Assembly: GCF_036946125.1 (NCBI RefSeq)
Contig: NZ_JAQIJT010000001.1
Location: 124,001-188,000, forward strand
DNA: 64,000 nt
Direction: 5' to 3'
Source: Sphingomonas adhaesiva
GTDB taxonomy: Bacteria > Pseudomonadota > Alphaproteobacteria > Sphingomonadales > Sphingomonadaceae
How positions within the stretch are numbered: position 1 is the first letter of the stretch; each line of letters opens with the position of its first letter. Of this stretch, positions 22,440-30,939 are shown piece by piece. Under the pieces are notes generated by a model. The model worked only from the letters and a program-made list of their open reading frames with translations. It did no database searches and was not told the origin of the DNA. The position numbers and the translations under genes were made by a program.

Positions 22440-23966
22440 TCACAACGGAATGTTGTCATGCTTCTTCCACGGATTCTCGAGCGTCTTGTGCCGCAGCTTG
22501 CGCAGCCCCAGCGCGATCCGCCGCCGCGTCGAGTGCGGCTGGATCACCTCGTCGACGAAGCCCTTGCTCGCCGCGACGAAGGGATTGGCGAAGCGCGCCT
22601 CGTATTCCGCGGTCTTCTCCGCGATGCCGTGCTCGTTCAGCCCGCGGAAGATGATCTCCACCGCACCCTTCGCGCCCATCACCGCGATCTCCGCGGTCGG
22701 CCACGCATAGTTCAAGTCACCGCGCAGATGCTTCGACGCCATCACGTCATAGGCGCCGCCGTACGCCTTGCGCGTGATGACCGTGATCTTGGGCACCGTC
22801 GCCTCGGCATAGGCGAACAGCAGCTTCGCGCCGTGCTTGATGATGCCGTTATGCTCCTGCGCCGTGCCCGGGAGGAACCCCGGCACGTCGACGAAGGTCA
22901 CGATCGGGATCTCGAACGCATCGCAGAAGCGCACGAACCGCGCCGCCTTCTTCGACGAATTGATGTCGAGCACGCCCGCCAGCACCATCGGCTGGTTGGC
23001 GACGATGCCGACGGTGCGCCCCTCCACCCGGCCGAAGCCGGTGATGATATTGCCGGCGTGCGCGGGCTGCACCTCGAAGAAGTCGCCCTCGTCGACGACC
23101 TTCCGGATCAGCTCGTGCATGTCGTAGGGCTGGTTGGCGCTCGCCGGGATCAGCGTGTCGAGGCTGTCCTCGATCCGGTCCCACGGATCGTCGGTCGGCC
23201 GCTCCGGCACGCCGTCCCGGTTCGAGGCGGGCAGGAAGTCGATGAAGTCGCGCGCCGCCAGCAGCGCCTCGATATCGTCCTCGAATGCGACGTCGGCGAC
23301 GCTGGTCTTGGTGGTGTGGGTGACGGCGCCGCCCAGCGCCTCCTGCGTCACCACCTCGTTCGTCACCGTCTTCACCACGTCGGGGCCGGTGACGAACATA
23401 TAGCTCGAATCCTTCACCATGAAGATGAAGTCGGTCATCGCAGGCGAGTAGACCGCACCGCCGGCGCAGGGGCCCATGATGAGGCTCAGCTGCGGCACCA
23501 CGCCCGACGCCAGCACGTTGCGCTGGAACACCTCGGCATAGCCGCCCAGCGACGCGACGCCCTCCTGGATGCGCGCGCCGCCCGAATCGTTCAGCCCGAT
23601 GACCGGCGCGCCGACCTTCATCGCCATGTCCATGATCTTGCAGATCTTCTGCGCATGCCGCTCCGACAGCGAGCCGCCGAACACCGTGAAGTCCTGCGAG
23701 AAGACGAAGACGAGCCGCCCGTTGATCGTCCCCGACCCGGTGACCACGCCGTCACCGGGAATGATCTGGTCCTGCATCCCGAAGTCGACGCAATTGTGCT
23801 CGACGAACATGTCGAGCTCCTCGAAGCTGCCCTCGTCGAGCAGGACGTCGAGCCGCTCGCGCGCGGTCAGCTTGCCCTTGGCGTGCTGCGCATCGATCCG
23901 CTTCTGCCCGCCGCCGGCGCGCGCGGCGGCGCGGCGCTTCTCCAGTTCCGCGATGGTGGACGACAT
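22440..23966 (-). CDS. pccB: propionyl-CoA carboxylase beta subunit
   Basis: The carboxyltransferase subunit (508 residues) moves CO2 from biotin to propionyl-CoA. It has both carboxyltransferase half-domains: [24 protein letters not shown] with [16 protein letters not shown] in the first, and [51 protein letters not shown] in the second. The C-terminal region with [18 protein letters not shown] is typical of PccB rather than AccA/AccD. The start at 23966 has GAGGAG upstream. It is the first gene after the regulator-operator region and opens the propionate operon. Confidence 0.96.
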   Translation of the reverse strand: MSSTIAELEKRRAAARAGGGQKRIDAQHAKGKLTARERLDVLLDEGSFEELDMFVEHNCVDFGMQDQIIPGDGVVTGSGTINGRLVFVFSQDFTVFGGSLSERHAQKICKIMDMAMKVGAPVIGLNDSGGARIQEGVASLGGYAEVFQRNVLASGVVPQLSLIMGPCAGGAVYSPAMTDFIFMVKDSSYMFVTGPDVVKTVTNEVVTQEALGGAVTHTTKTSVADVAFEDDIEALLAARDFIDFLPASNRDGVPERPTDDPWDRIEDSLDTLIPASANQPYDMHELIRKVVDEGDFFEVQPAHAGNIITGFGRVEGRTVGIVANQPMVLAGVLDINSSKKAARFVRFCDAFEIPIVTFVDVPGFLPGTAQEHNGIIKHGAKLLFAYAEATVPKITVITRKAYGGAYDVMASKHLRGDLNYAWPTAEIAVMGAKGAVEIIFRGLNEHGIAEKTAEYEARFANPFVAASKGFVDEVIQPHSTRRRIALGLRKLRHKTLENPWKKHDNIPL

Positions 23967-24023
23967 CCAACTCTCCTCATGGCGCGAACCGCCTTCCTGC
24001 CCCCGGTCGCGGCGCAGGGCAAA

Positions 24024-24060
24024 TGCGAAGTTGCGAACTTGCGAAGATGCATGTTGCGAA
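24024..24060. promoter_or_regulatory. candidate ScfR operator: TGCGAA repeats at 8-bp period
   Basis: Hexamers TGCGAA occur at 24024, 24032, 24040 and 24055, with TGCATG at 24048, so the spacing is 8, 8, 8, 7 bp. Within them AAGTT-GCG-AACTT is an inverted repeat. The array lies between pccB and the divergent regulator gene, where an autoregulated propionate switch would bind. Related regulators (RamB, PrpR, PccR) recognise TTTGCAAA-like sites, from memory of that literature. The similarity is suggestive only. Confidence 0.55.
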
Positions 24061-24065
24061 ATACT

Positions 24066-24148
24066 CGTCACCCCGGGCCTGACCCGGAGTCCCGCTTTCT
24101 GTTTCCCGTTACGCAGAAGTGGGACCCAGGCTCGAGGCCGGGGTAACG
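24066..24148. repeat. palindromic repeat, CGTCACCCCGGG family, copy 4
   Basis: CGTCACCCCGGGCCTGACCC pairs with an imperfect mirrored end GGCTCGAGGCCGGGGTAACGG. It occupies the rest of the divergent region, only 15 bp before the regulator's start codon, so the regulator's leader may contain the hairpin. Confidence 0.85.
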
Positions 24149-24163
24149 GCAACCGGAATCAAC

Positions 24164-25522
24164 ATGAAGCAACGCCTCTACGCCGGACAGCAGCTGCGCA
24201 CATTGCGCCGCATCGCGGGCCTCAACCAGCGCGCGATGGCGGCGCGGCTCGGCCTGTCGGTCAGCTATCTGTCGCAGCTGGAGGGCGACGAACGCCCGCT
24301 CACCGCCGCGGTCACGGCGGCGCTGGCGCAGCATTTCCCCGCCGCGCTGGCGGGGATCGAGGGCGAGGCACCCGCGCGCCGCCTCGCCGCGCTCGCCCAT
24401 GCGCTCGCCGATCCCGCGGTCGCGCCGATGCCCGCGGACGAGATCGCCCGGCTGGCGGAGGAGCGCCCCGACCTCGCCGATCGCCTGATCGCGCTACACG
24501 CCGCCAAGCGCGCGACCGAGGAACGCGTGGCGCTGGCGGAGGAAGCGATGACTGCCGGGGTCGGCGGGGTCGGGGGGCGCCTGCCGTGGGAGGCGGTACG
24601 CGACTGGTTCCACGACGCGGGCAATTACGTCGACGGGCTCGACCGCGCGGCGGAGGCGCTGGCGGGCGATCCGGCCGCGACGTTGCGCGGGCACGGCGTG
24701 GCGATCGCCGCCGACAATGACGAGGATGCGCCGCTCGCCCGCTTCGACGGCGCGACGCTGACGCTCAACGCCGCGCTGCCGGTCGAAAGCCGCAATTTCC
24801 TGATCGCGCACCGCCTCGCCGCCATCGCCTTCGCCGAACCGATCGCCGCGATCGTCGCCGCGGCCCCGCTGACGCAGCCGCAGGCGCGCCGGCTGCTCTC
24901 GATCGGCCTCGCCAATTACGCCGCCGGCGCGCTGGTGATGCCGTACCGCGCCTTTCGCGCGGAGGCGCGCCGCGTGCGCCACGACATCGACCGGCTGTCG
25001 CGCCGCTTCGGGGTCAGCTTCGAACAGGCGTGCCACCGCCTGTCCACGCTGCAACGCCCGGGCGAGGAGGGCATCCCCTTCTACTTCTGCCGCGTCGACA
25101 TGGCGGGTAACATCACGAAGCGCCACTCCGCCACGCGGCTGCAATTCGCGCGCTTCGGCGGCGCCTGCCCCCTGTGGCACGTGCACGAGGCGGTCGCGAT
25201 CCCCGACCGTATCCTGGTCCAGCATGCCGAAACGCCCGACGGCGTCCGCTACGTGTCGATGGCGAAGGGGCTGGTGAAGCCCTCGGGCCGCTTCGCGCGA
25301 GCCCCGCGCCGCTATGCGGTGGCGCTGGGGTGCGAGGCGACGCACGCCGCCGATTTCGTCTATGCCGATGCCGCCGATGCGCGTGGGGCAGCGACCCCGA
25401 TCGGGATCAGCTGCCGGCTGTGCCCGCGTACCGACTGCGACCAGCGCGCCTTCCCCCCGACCGACCGCGCGATCGCGGTGGAGGGGGAAGTGCGCGGCGT
25501 GGTGCCCTATCGCGTGGTCTGA
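24164..25522 (+). CDS. short-chain fatty acyl regulator (ScfR/PccR-like) of propionate genes
   Basis: A 452-residue transcription factor. An N-terminal XRE helix-turn-helix (about 6-62, LRTLRRIAGLNQRAMAARLGLSVSYLSQLE) is followed by a degenerate M78-like middle region; the usual HExxH reads AHRLA, so no protease activity is expected. The C-terminal ScfR domain has RRFGVSFEQACHRLSTLQRPG and a cysteine set (417, 420, 425 in CRLCPRTDC). Mycobacterial PrpR, of the same family, carries an iron-sulfur cluster in this region. Divergent placement from pccB strongly suggests that it controls the propionate operon, probably sensing an acyl-CoA. Confidence 0.9.
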   Translation: MKQRLYAGQQLRTLRRIAGLNQRAMAARLGLSVSYLSQLEGDERPLTAAVTAALAQHFPAALAGIEGEAPARRLAALAHALADPAVAPMPADEIARLAEERPDLADRLIALHAAKRATEERVALAEEAMTAGVGGVGGRLPWEAVRDWFHDAGNYVDGLDRAAEALAGDPAATLRGHGVAIAADNDEDAPLARFDGATLTLNAALPVESRNFLIAHRLAAIAFAEPIAAIVAAAPLTQPQARRLLSIGLANYAAGALVMPYRAFRAEARRVRHDIDRLSRRFGVSFEQACHRLSTLQRPGEEGIPFYFCRVDMAGNITKRHSATRLQFARFGGACPLWHVHEAVAIPDRILVQHAETPDGVRYVSMAKGLVKPSGRFARAPRRYAVALGCEATHAADFVYADAADARGAATPIGISCRLCPRTDCDQRAFPPTDRAIAVEGEVRGVVPYRVV

Positions 25523-25538
25523 CGCCCCCGCCGAACCG

Positions 25539-26828
25539 TCAATCCGCGAACGGATCGCGGACCAGGATCGTGTCGGCGCGCTCCGGGCTGGTCGACACCA
25601 GCGCCACCGGGCAGCGGATCAGCTCCTCGACGCGGCGGATGTACTTGATCGCCTGCGCCGGCAGGTCGGCCCAGCTGCGCGCGCCCGCGGTCGACTGCTG
25701 CCAGCCCTCCATCGTCTCATAGACCGGCTCGACCGCCATCTGGTCCGCGGCATGCGACGGGAAGTAATCCAGCACCTCGCCACGCAGCCTGTAGCCGGTG
25801 CAGATCTTCACCTCGTCGAACCCGTCGAGCACGTCGATCTTGGTCAGCGCGATCCCGGTGATTCCGCCGACCGCGGCCGACTGGCGCACCAGCACCGCGT
25901 CGAACCAGCCGCAGCGGCGCTTGCGCCCGGTCACGGTGCCGAACTCGTGCCCGCGCTGCCCCAGCCGCTCGCCGGTGTCGTCCGCCAGCTCGGTCGGGAA
26001 CGGGCCGGAGCCGACCCGCGTCGTATAGGCCTTGGCGATCCCCAGCACGAAGCCGACCGCCGCCGGCCCCAGCCCCGATCCGCCCGCCGCGGTGCCCGCG
26101 ATCGTGTTGCTGGAGGTGACGAAGGGATAGGTGCCGTGATCGATGTCGAGCAGCACGCCCTGCGCGCCCTCGAACAGGATGCGCTTGCCGCCCTCCTTCG
26201 CCGCGTTCAGGTCGCGCCACACCGGCTTGGCGAAGGGCAGCACGAACCCCGCGATCTCGCGCAGCTCGGCGACCAGCGCCTCGCGGTCGATCGGCGGCTC
26301 GCCGAACCCGGCGCGCAGCGCGTCGTGATGCGCGGTCAGCCGGTCGAGCTGGGGCCCCAGGTCGTCGAGATGCGCCAGGTCGCAGACGCGGATCGCGCGG
26401 CGCCCGACCTTGTCCTCGTACGCCGGGCCGATGCCGCGCCGCGTCGTCCCGATCTTCCCCGCGCCCGACGCATCCTCGCGCAGGCCGTCCAGGTCGCGGT
26501 GGAACGGCAGGATCAGCGCGCAGGTATCCGCGATGCGCAGCGTCTCCGGCGTGGCGACGACGCCCTGCGCGCCCAGCCGCTCGATCTCCGCCTTCAGCGC
26601 CCAGGGGTCGAGTACGACGCCGTTGCCGATGACCGACGGCGTCCCGCGCACGATCCCCGAGGGCAGCAGCGACAGTTTGTAGACGTTCTCGCCGACGACG
26701 AGCGTGTGGCCGGCGTTATGCCCGCCCTGGAAACGGACGACGACATCGGCGCGCTCGGCGAGCCAGTCGACGATCTTGCCCTTGCCCTCGTCGCCCCATT
26801 GCGCGCCGATGACTGCTACGTTGGCCAT
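25539..26828 (-). CDS. purA: adenylosuccinate synthetase
   Basis: It condenses IMP with aspartate using GTP, the first committed step to AMP. The 429-residue protein begins [18 protein letters not shown], the P-loop-like GTP site with catalytic Asp13. It continues with GGHNAGHT, the [16 protein letters not shown]-binding segment and VGSGPFPTE, and ends in the TKIDVLDG guanine-binding motif and [11 protein letters not shown]. Length is normal. It stands alone, convergent with the upstream regulator gene and about 290 bp from the cytochrome gene. That gap contains a palindromic repeat and presumably the purA promoter. Confidence 0.97.
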   Translation of the reverse strand: MANVAVIGAQWGDEGKGKIVDWLAERADVVVRFQGGHNAGHTLVVGENVYKLSLLPSGIVRGTPSVIGNGVVLDPWALKAEIERLGAQGVVATPETLRIADTCALILPFHRDLDGLREDASGAGKIGTTRRGIGPAYEDKVGRRAIRVCDLAHLDDLGPQLDRLTAHHDALRAGFGEPPIDREALVAELREIAGFVLPFAKPVWRDLNAAKEGGKRILFEGAQGVLLDIDHGTYPFVTSSNTIAGTAAGGSGLGPAAVGFVLGIAKAYTTRVGSGPFPTELADDTGERLGQRGHEFGTVTGRKRRCGWFDAVLVRQSAAVGGITGIALTKIDVLDGFDEVKICTGYRLRGEVLDYFPSHAADQMAVEPVYETMEGWQQSTAGARSWADLPAQAIKYIRRVEELIRCPVALVSTSPERADTILVRDPFAD

Positions 26829-27000
26829 GGATACAGGTCTCCGCCTGCCGGGCGAACCCGCGCGCCCTTCGACAGGACTCGGCGCACGAGTGGTTCAGCG
26901 ATGGTTCGCGGCGCGGTTAGCCGCGGTGGTCGACGGGGTCAACCGTGCGGTGGCAAGGGGACCGACCTCCCTACTCCATGGCCCGCCGTCCACATCAGCC

Positions 27001-27075
27001 GTCATTGCGAGCGTAGCGAAGCAATCCAGGGCGTCTCGGTCCGGCCCTGGATTGCTTCGCTACGCTCGCAATGAC
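27001..27075. repeat. palindromic repeat, ATTGCGAGCGTAGCGAAG family, copy 3
   Basis: GTCATTGCGAGCGTAGCGAA and TTCGCTACGCTCGCAATGAC are perfect mirror arms, extended by GCAATCCAGGGC/GCCCTGGATTGC. It lies in the 292-bp interval between purA and the cytochrome c gene. The rest of the interval shows no gene. Confidence 0.92.
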
Positions 27076-27120
27076 GCTAGAGGATCGTCGCGATTCCGAA
27101 CCCGACCACCCCTTGCCCCC

Positions 27121-27822
27121 TTACGGCTTGGCGGGCGGTTCCGCCGCCAGCGCCTTGTCCTTCTGCGCGGCGGGATCGACCGAGGGTGCGCCCGAGGCGG
27201 GGCTGCCCTGGTTGGCGATGTCGGCGGTGTCGCCCTTCGTCGCGTCGGTCACGTTGGCGACCGCGCCGTCCTTCGGCGCCGCAGCGCCCGCCGCGGGGGC
27301 GGCCGGCAGCGGCAGGTTCGACCCCTGCTGGTTCATATAGGCGATGAGGTCCGCGCGATCCTTCGGATTGCCGAGCCCGGCGAAGGTCATCTTGGTACCG
27401 TTCGCGAACTTGCGCGGGCTGGTCAGCCACGCGTCCAGCTTTTCGAAGTCCCACGTGCCGCCGACCGACTTCAGCACCTCGGAGAAGGCGAAGCCGCCCT
27501 TGCCCTGCCCGACGCCCTCGCCCAGCGTGCCGTACAGGTTCGGGCCGATGCCGTTGGCGCCCCCCTGGTTGATCGTGTGGCACGCGGCGCACTTCTTGAA
27601 GACCTCGGCGCCCTTGGCCGGATCGGCCGTGGCGAGGCGTACCGCGATCGGCTCCGCCGCTTCGGCACCGCCGCCACCGGCCTCCTCGACGCCCTCGATC
27701 GCATAGCCCATCTTCTCGGGACGCTCGCCGTGGAATATCATGCCACCCACGATCGAGAGGCCCAGTGCCGCACCCGCACCCGCCAGCACCCAGCCCGCAA
27801 TCGTGTTGTTCCGATCGTCCAT
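27121..27822 (-). CDS. membrane-anchored c-type cytochrome
   Basis: A 233-residue cytochrome c with an uncleaved N-terminal membrane helix (about residues 9-30), resembling CycM-type carriers that move electrons between the bc1 complex and terminal oxidase. The haem motif is CAACH (Cys78, Cys81, His82), and the likely axial Met lies in TKMTFAGL. The domain ends about residue 158. A roughly 70-residue Ala/Pro/Gly-rich low-complexity tail follows, unusual for the family and probably disordered in the periplasm. It is transcribed divergently from pheA. Confidence 0.9.
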   Translation of the reverse strand: MDDRNNTIAGWVLAGAGAALGLSIVGGMIFHGERPEKMGYAIEGVEEAGGGGAEAAEPIAVRLATADPAKGAEVFKKCAACHTINQGGANGIGPNLYGTLGEGVGQGKGGFAFSEVLKSVGGTWDFEKLDAWLTSPRKFANGTKMTFAGLGNPKDRADLIAYMNQQGSNLPLPAAPAAGAAAPKDGAVANVTDATKGDTADIANQGSPASGAPSVDPAAQKDKALAAEPPAKP

Positions 27823-27926
27823 GTCGCGCTATCCGCCCCTTTTAGATGCCCACCCCATAGAAAAGCCCCGTCCACACCGCAAGCGCTTGAGCGAAGCGCC
27901 GGCGTCTTCTACCCAGCGCGGCCATC

Positions 27927-28817
27927 ATGGACAGCTACGCCGCCCCCGCCCGCTCGCTCGTCGCCGCCCTGGCCGCCGCCGCCGGCGCCGATCCGTCGCG
28001 CGCGGTCGCCTTTCAGGGCGCGCCTGGCGCGAACAGCCATGTCGCGGTGACCGAAGCGTTCCCGGACGCGCTCGCGCTCCCCTGTTTCAGCTTCGACGAT
28101 GCGCTCGACGCGGTAAAGGACGGCCGCGCCGACCGCGCGATGATCCCGATCGAGAATTCGCTCCACGGCCGCGTCGCCGACATCCATTTCCTGCTGCCCG
28201 AATCCGGGCTGGTCATTACGGCCGAGCATTTCCTCGGCATCCGCCACGCGCTGATCGGCTGCGGCCCGAAGGACGGCGTGCGCCAGGCGATGAGCCACCC
28301 GCAGGCGCTGGGCCAATGCCGCCACTGGCTGAAGGCGCACGGGATCGAGCCGGTCAACTACGCCGACACCGCCGGCGCCGCCGCGCTCGTGGCGGAGCGG
28401 CGCGACCCCGCGATCGCCGCGCTCGCCCCGCCGGGCGCGGCGGCGCTCTACGGCCTCGACCTGCTCGCGACCGACATCGCCGACGCCGACCACAACATGA
28501 CCCGCTTCGTCACGCTGGCGCGCGGCACGAAGCCGCTGCTGGGCGAAGGGCCGTGGATGACGACCTTCATCTTCGAGGTGCGGAACGTCCCCGCCGCGCT
28601 CTACAAGGCGATGGGCGGTTTCGCGACGAACGGCGTCAACATGACCAAGCTGGAAAGCTACCAGCGCGGCGGCAGCTTCGCCGCGACCGAATTCTTCTGC
28701 GATGTCGAGGGGCGCCCGGGCGACCCGGCGTTCGACCGCGCGATGGAGGAGCTGGGCTTCCATTGCAAATGGGTCCGCGTGCTCGGCACCTATGCGCAAG
28801 CAAGGGCGCGGGGCTAG
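27927..28817 (+). CDS. pheA: prephenate dehydratase
   Basis: It converts prephenate to phenylpyruvate in phenylalanine synthesis. The 296-residue monofunctional enzyme has FQGAPGANSHVA, the PIENSLHGRVADIHFLL signature and the catalytic DHNMTRF (TRF motif). An ACT regulatory domain starts at about residue 210 (FEVRNVPAALYKAMGGFATNGVNMTKLESYQ). The LESYQ segment corresponds to the ESRP-type phenylalanine-binding turn. No chorismate mutase domain is fused. It is convergent with the UdgX-fusion gene, and the two stop codons overlap by 4 bp. Confidence 0.95.
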   Translation: MDSYAAPARSLVAALAAAAGADPSRAVAFQGAPGANSHVAVTEAFPDALALPCFSFDDALDAVKDGRADRAMIPIENSLHGRVADIHFLLPESGLVITAEHFLGIRHALIGCGPKDGVRQAMSHPQALGQCRHWLKAHGIEPVNYADTAGAAALVAERRDPAIAALAPPGAAALYGLDLLATDIADADHNMTRFVTLARGTKPLLGEGPWMTTFIFEVRNVPAALYKAMGGFATNGVNMTKLESYQRGGSFAATEFFCDVEGRPGDPAFDRAMEELGFHCKWVRVLGTYAQARARG

Positions 28818-30253
28818 TTGCCCCCTGCCGTCGCCCCGGGCTTGAGCCGGGGTGACGAAAGGGACGCATGCGCCGCCTTCAGGTCCTCCACGAAGCGCGC
28901 ATATTCCGCCTCCCGCGCCGCCTCGTCGGGCAGCCGCAGCAGGTAGCTGGGGTGCACCGTGATCCACGCCGCCCCCCCGTCGGGCAGCCGCTGCGCCCGC
29001 CCGCGCTCGCGCGAGATCGTCATCGTCCGCCCGAACAGGCTGCGCGCCGCGGTCGCGCCCAGCGCCACCGTGACAGCGGGGCGCAACAGCATCTGTTCCT
29101 GCTCGATCCACCAGCGACACGCATCGATCTCGCCCGCATCCGGCCTGGCATGGATGCGCCGCCGCCCGCGCGGCTCGAACTTGAAATGCTTCACCGCATT
29201 GGTGACATATGTTTCCGCGCGCGTGATGCCCGCGGCGGCCAGCGCGCGATCGAACACCTGTCCCGCCGGTCCGACGAAGGGATGCCCCGCCAGGTCCTCC
29301 TGGTCGCCCGGCTGCTCGCCGACGAACATCATGCCGGCGTCGAGCGGCCCTTCGCCGAACACCGTCTGGGTCGCCGGCTTGTACAGCGGACAGCGCGTAC
29401 ACCCCGCCGCTTCCTCGCGCAGCGCCTCCCACGCCGCGGTGACGTTTCCGCCCATGTCCGACCGTGACGTCGCGATCATTCCGCTCTCCCGTGCCTGCGC
29501 GCTCGCCAGCAGCTGCGGCACCAGCGCGGTTTCCGGCATGTTCTTCCAGTATTTGCGCGGCATCTCCTTCAGCATCGCGCCGACCTTCACGCGCGCGGGA
29601 TTGAAGATGCTGGCGTAATAGGTCTTCCACACCTCCTCGACGGGGTCGCCGTCCGGCGCCTCCGCACGCGACGCCCCCGGCCCCTCCGACAATGCCCTGC
29701 CGTCCCAATGGAGCGATACCCCGGGCGTCAGGATCGACCAGCGCATGCTGGCGAAGCGGTTGACGAAGAAGGCGGCGTTGGCGCGGACGATATGATGCTC
29801 CGGCTCGAACCAGGCGACGTAGCGCGTGCCGCCTTCCTCCTCGCCCCTCTCCTCGACGGCACGGAAGCGCAGGAAGGCGCGCATCTTGTGGATGTCGCGC
29901 CGCACCGCCTTCGCCAGCCCCTCCAGCCGCCGCACCAGCGGATCGGCATGGTCCTCCGCCAGCTTCGGCGCGTCGCGCAGCCGCCACAGCATCGCATAGA
30001 GCAGCGCGAACCGCTCCGGATCGGCGTGAAGCGCCGCGTCGCCCGCGAGGGCGAGGAACGCGCGCGACACCCGCAGCGGTGCGCCGGTCGGATCGGCACG
30101 CGGCGCCGCCGCGGCCTGGGCGAACAGATCGGTCGAGGCATCGCCCAGCTGCCATACGACGCGGTCGGGTGGAATGTCGTCCGCGATCAGCCCCCGCGCG
30201 GCACCGCGCCACGCGTCGACATCGTCGGGGGCGGGCAAGGTGACGGTGCGCAT
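28814..30253 (-). CDS. DUF4130-UdgX fusion uracil-DNA glycosylase
   Basis: A 479-residue two-domain protein. Residues 1 to about 245 form DUF4130 (RRDIHKMRAFLRFR, YVAWFEPEHHIV, FFVNRFASMRWSILTP). From about 275 comes a family-4-like uracil-DNA glycosylase with motif A GEQPGDQED (312-320) and motif B HPS (434-436). The RRRIH loop at 364-368 marks UdgX: the equivalent His of the mycobacterial enzyme becomes covalently linked to the excised uracil site. Cluster cysteines 285, 288 and 379 are visible; I cannot place a fourth. The last residues are encoded by a palindromic repeat. The related radical SAM partner is two genes upstream. Confidence 0.92.
   Translation of the reverse strand: MRTVTLPAPDDVDAWRGAARGLIADDIPPDRVVWQLGDASTDLFAQAAAAPRADPTGAPLRVSRAFLALAGDAALHADPERFALLYAMLWRLRDAPKLAEDHADPLVRRLEGLAKAVRRDIHKMRAFLRFRAVEERGEEEGGTRYVAWFEPEHHIVRANAAFFVNRFASMRWSILTPGVSLHWDGRALSEGPGASRAEAPDGDPVEEVWKTYYASIFNPARVKVGAMLKEMPRKYWKNMPETALVPQLLASAQARESGMIATSRSDMGGNVTAAWEALREEAAGCTRCPLYKPATQTVFGEGPLDAGMMFVGEQPGDQEDLAGHPFVGPAGQVFDRALAAAGITRAETYVTNAVKHFKFEPRGRRRIHARPDAGEIDACRWWIEQEQMLLRPAVTVALGATAARSLFGRTMTISRERGRAQRLPDGGAAWITVHPSYLLRLPDEAAREAEYARFVEDLKAAHASLSSPRLKPGATAGGN
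28829..28857. repeat. half copy of the CGTCACCCCGGG family inside a gene end
   Basis: CGTCGCCCCGGGCTTGAGCC and GGGGTGACG form one arm of the family. It lies within the last codons of the UdgX fusion and supplies its SPRLKPGAT tail. Confidence 0.75.
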
Positions 30254-30279
30254 CTAGGACGCACCACCCCCACCCGCAT

Positions 30280-30375
30280 CGTCATTCCCGCGAAGGCGGG
30301 AGTCCAGACACGCTGACGCCGCGACCATCATCGAAACGTCGGCGTATCTGAATCCCCGTCTCCGCGGGGATGACG
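30280..30375. repeat. inverted repeat CGTCATTCCCGCGAAGGCGG
   Basis: CGTCATTCCCGCGAAGGCGG pairs imperfectly with CCCCGTCTCCGCGGGGATGACG, and GAGTCCAGA with TCTGAATCC weakly. It separates the hemerythrin gene from the UdgX fusion. Confidence 0.8.
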
Positions 30376-30390
30376 GCGCGAAGGAACGCC

Positions 30391-30876
30391 TCACTCGCGC
30401 TCGTCGCCCCCCGGCGGGTTGGCACGCGCCAGTTCCAGCTCCTCGGGCTTGCGCTCCTCATACGTTTCCGCCAGCCGTTCCTCGGTCGTGCTGTCGAGCT
30501 CCTTCTCCGCGGCGGGGAACATCTCTTCCTCCTCCTCGTCGATATGATGCTCGTAGCGGTGGCGCATGTGGAAGAATTTCGACTCCCATTCGTCCGATGC
30601 AAAATCCAGGTCCATCATCTCGCCCAGCAGGTCGTCGACCTCCTTGTGCTCGGCGACCGAATGCCGCGCATCGTCGCGCAGATCGGGGTTGCTCAGCATC
30701 TCGGCATAAAGCGATTCCTCTTCCGCCGCGGCGTGGCTCTGCACCTCCAGCCGGAAGTCCTCGAACAGCTTCTGCCGCTTCTTCGCATCGCCCTTCAGCT
30801 CGGCAAGTTCCTTCAGCATCTTGCGCTGCTTGTCGTGATCGCGCTTCAGATCGGCGTAGATTGCGGCGGTCGCCAT
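30391..30876 (-). CDS. hemerythrin-like domain protein
   Basis: A 161-residue, mostly helical and very acidic protein with the hemerythrin HHE pattern of metal-binding His/Glu: DHDKQ (His14), SHAAAEEESLY, EHKEVDDLL and HMRHRYEHHIDEEEEEMFP. Such proteins bind a di-iron site and respond to oxygen, NO or iron, or protect against them. The start at 30876 has AAGGAGA at ideal spacing. It lies between the radical SAM gene and the UdgX fusion on the same strand, so it may join the same damage-response transcript. Its role there is unknown. Confidence 0.9.
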   Translation of the reverse strand: MATAAIYADLKRDHDKQRKMLKELAELKGDAKKRQKLFEDFRLEVQSHAAAEEESLYAEMLSNPDLRDDARHSVAEHKEVDDLLGEMMDLDFASDEWESKFFHMRHRYEHHIDEEEEEMFPAAEKELDSTTEERLAETYEERKPEELELARANPPGGDERE

Positions 30877-30939
30877 CGGACATCTCCTTCGCCACCGACA
30901 GCGCACGACCGCGCGCACCGTTTCACCCGCGAGTCATTC

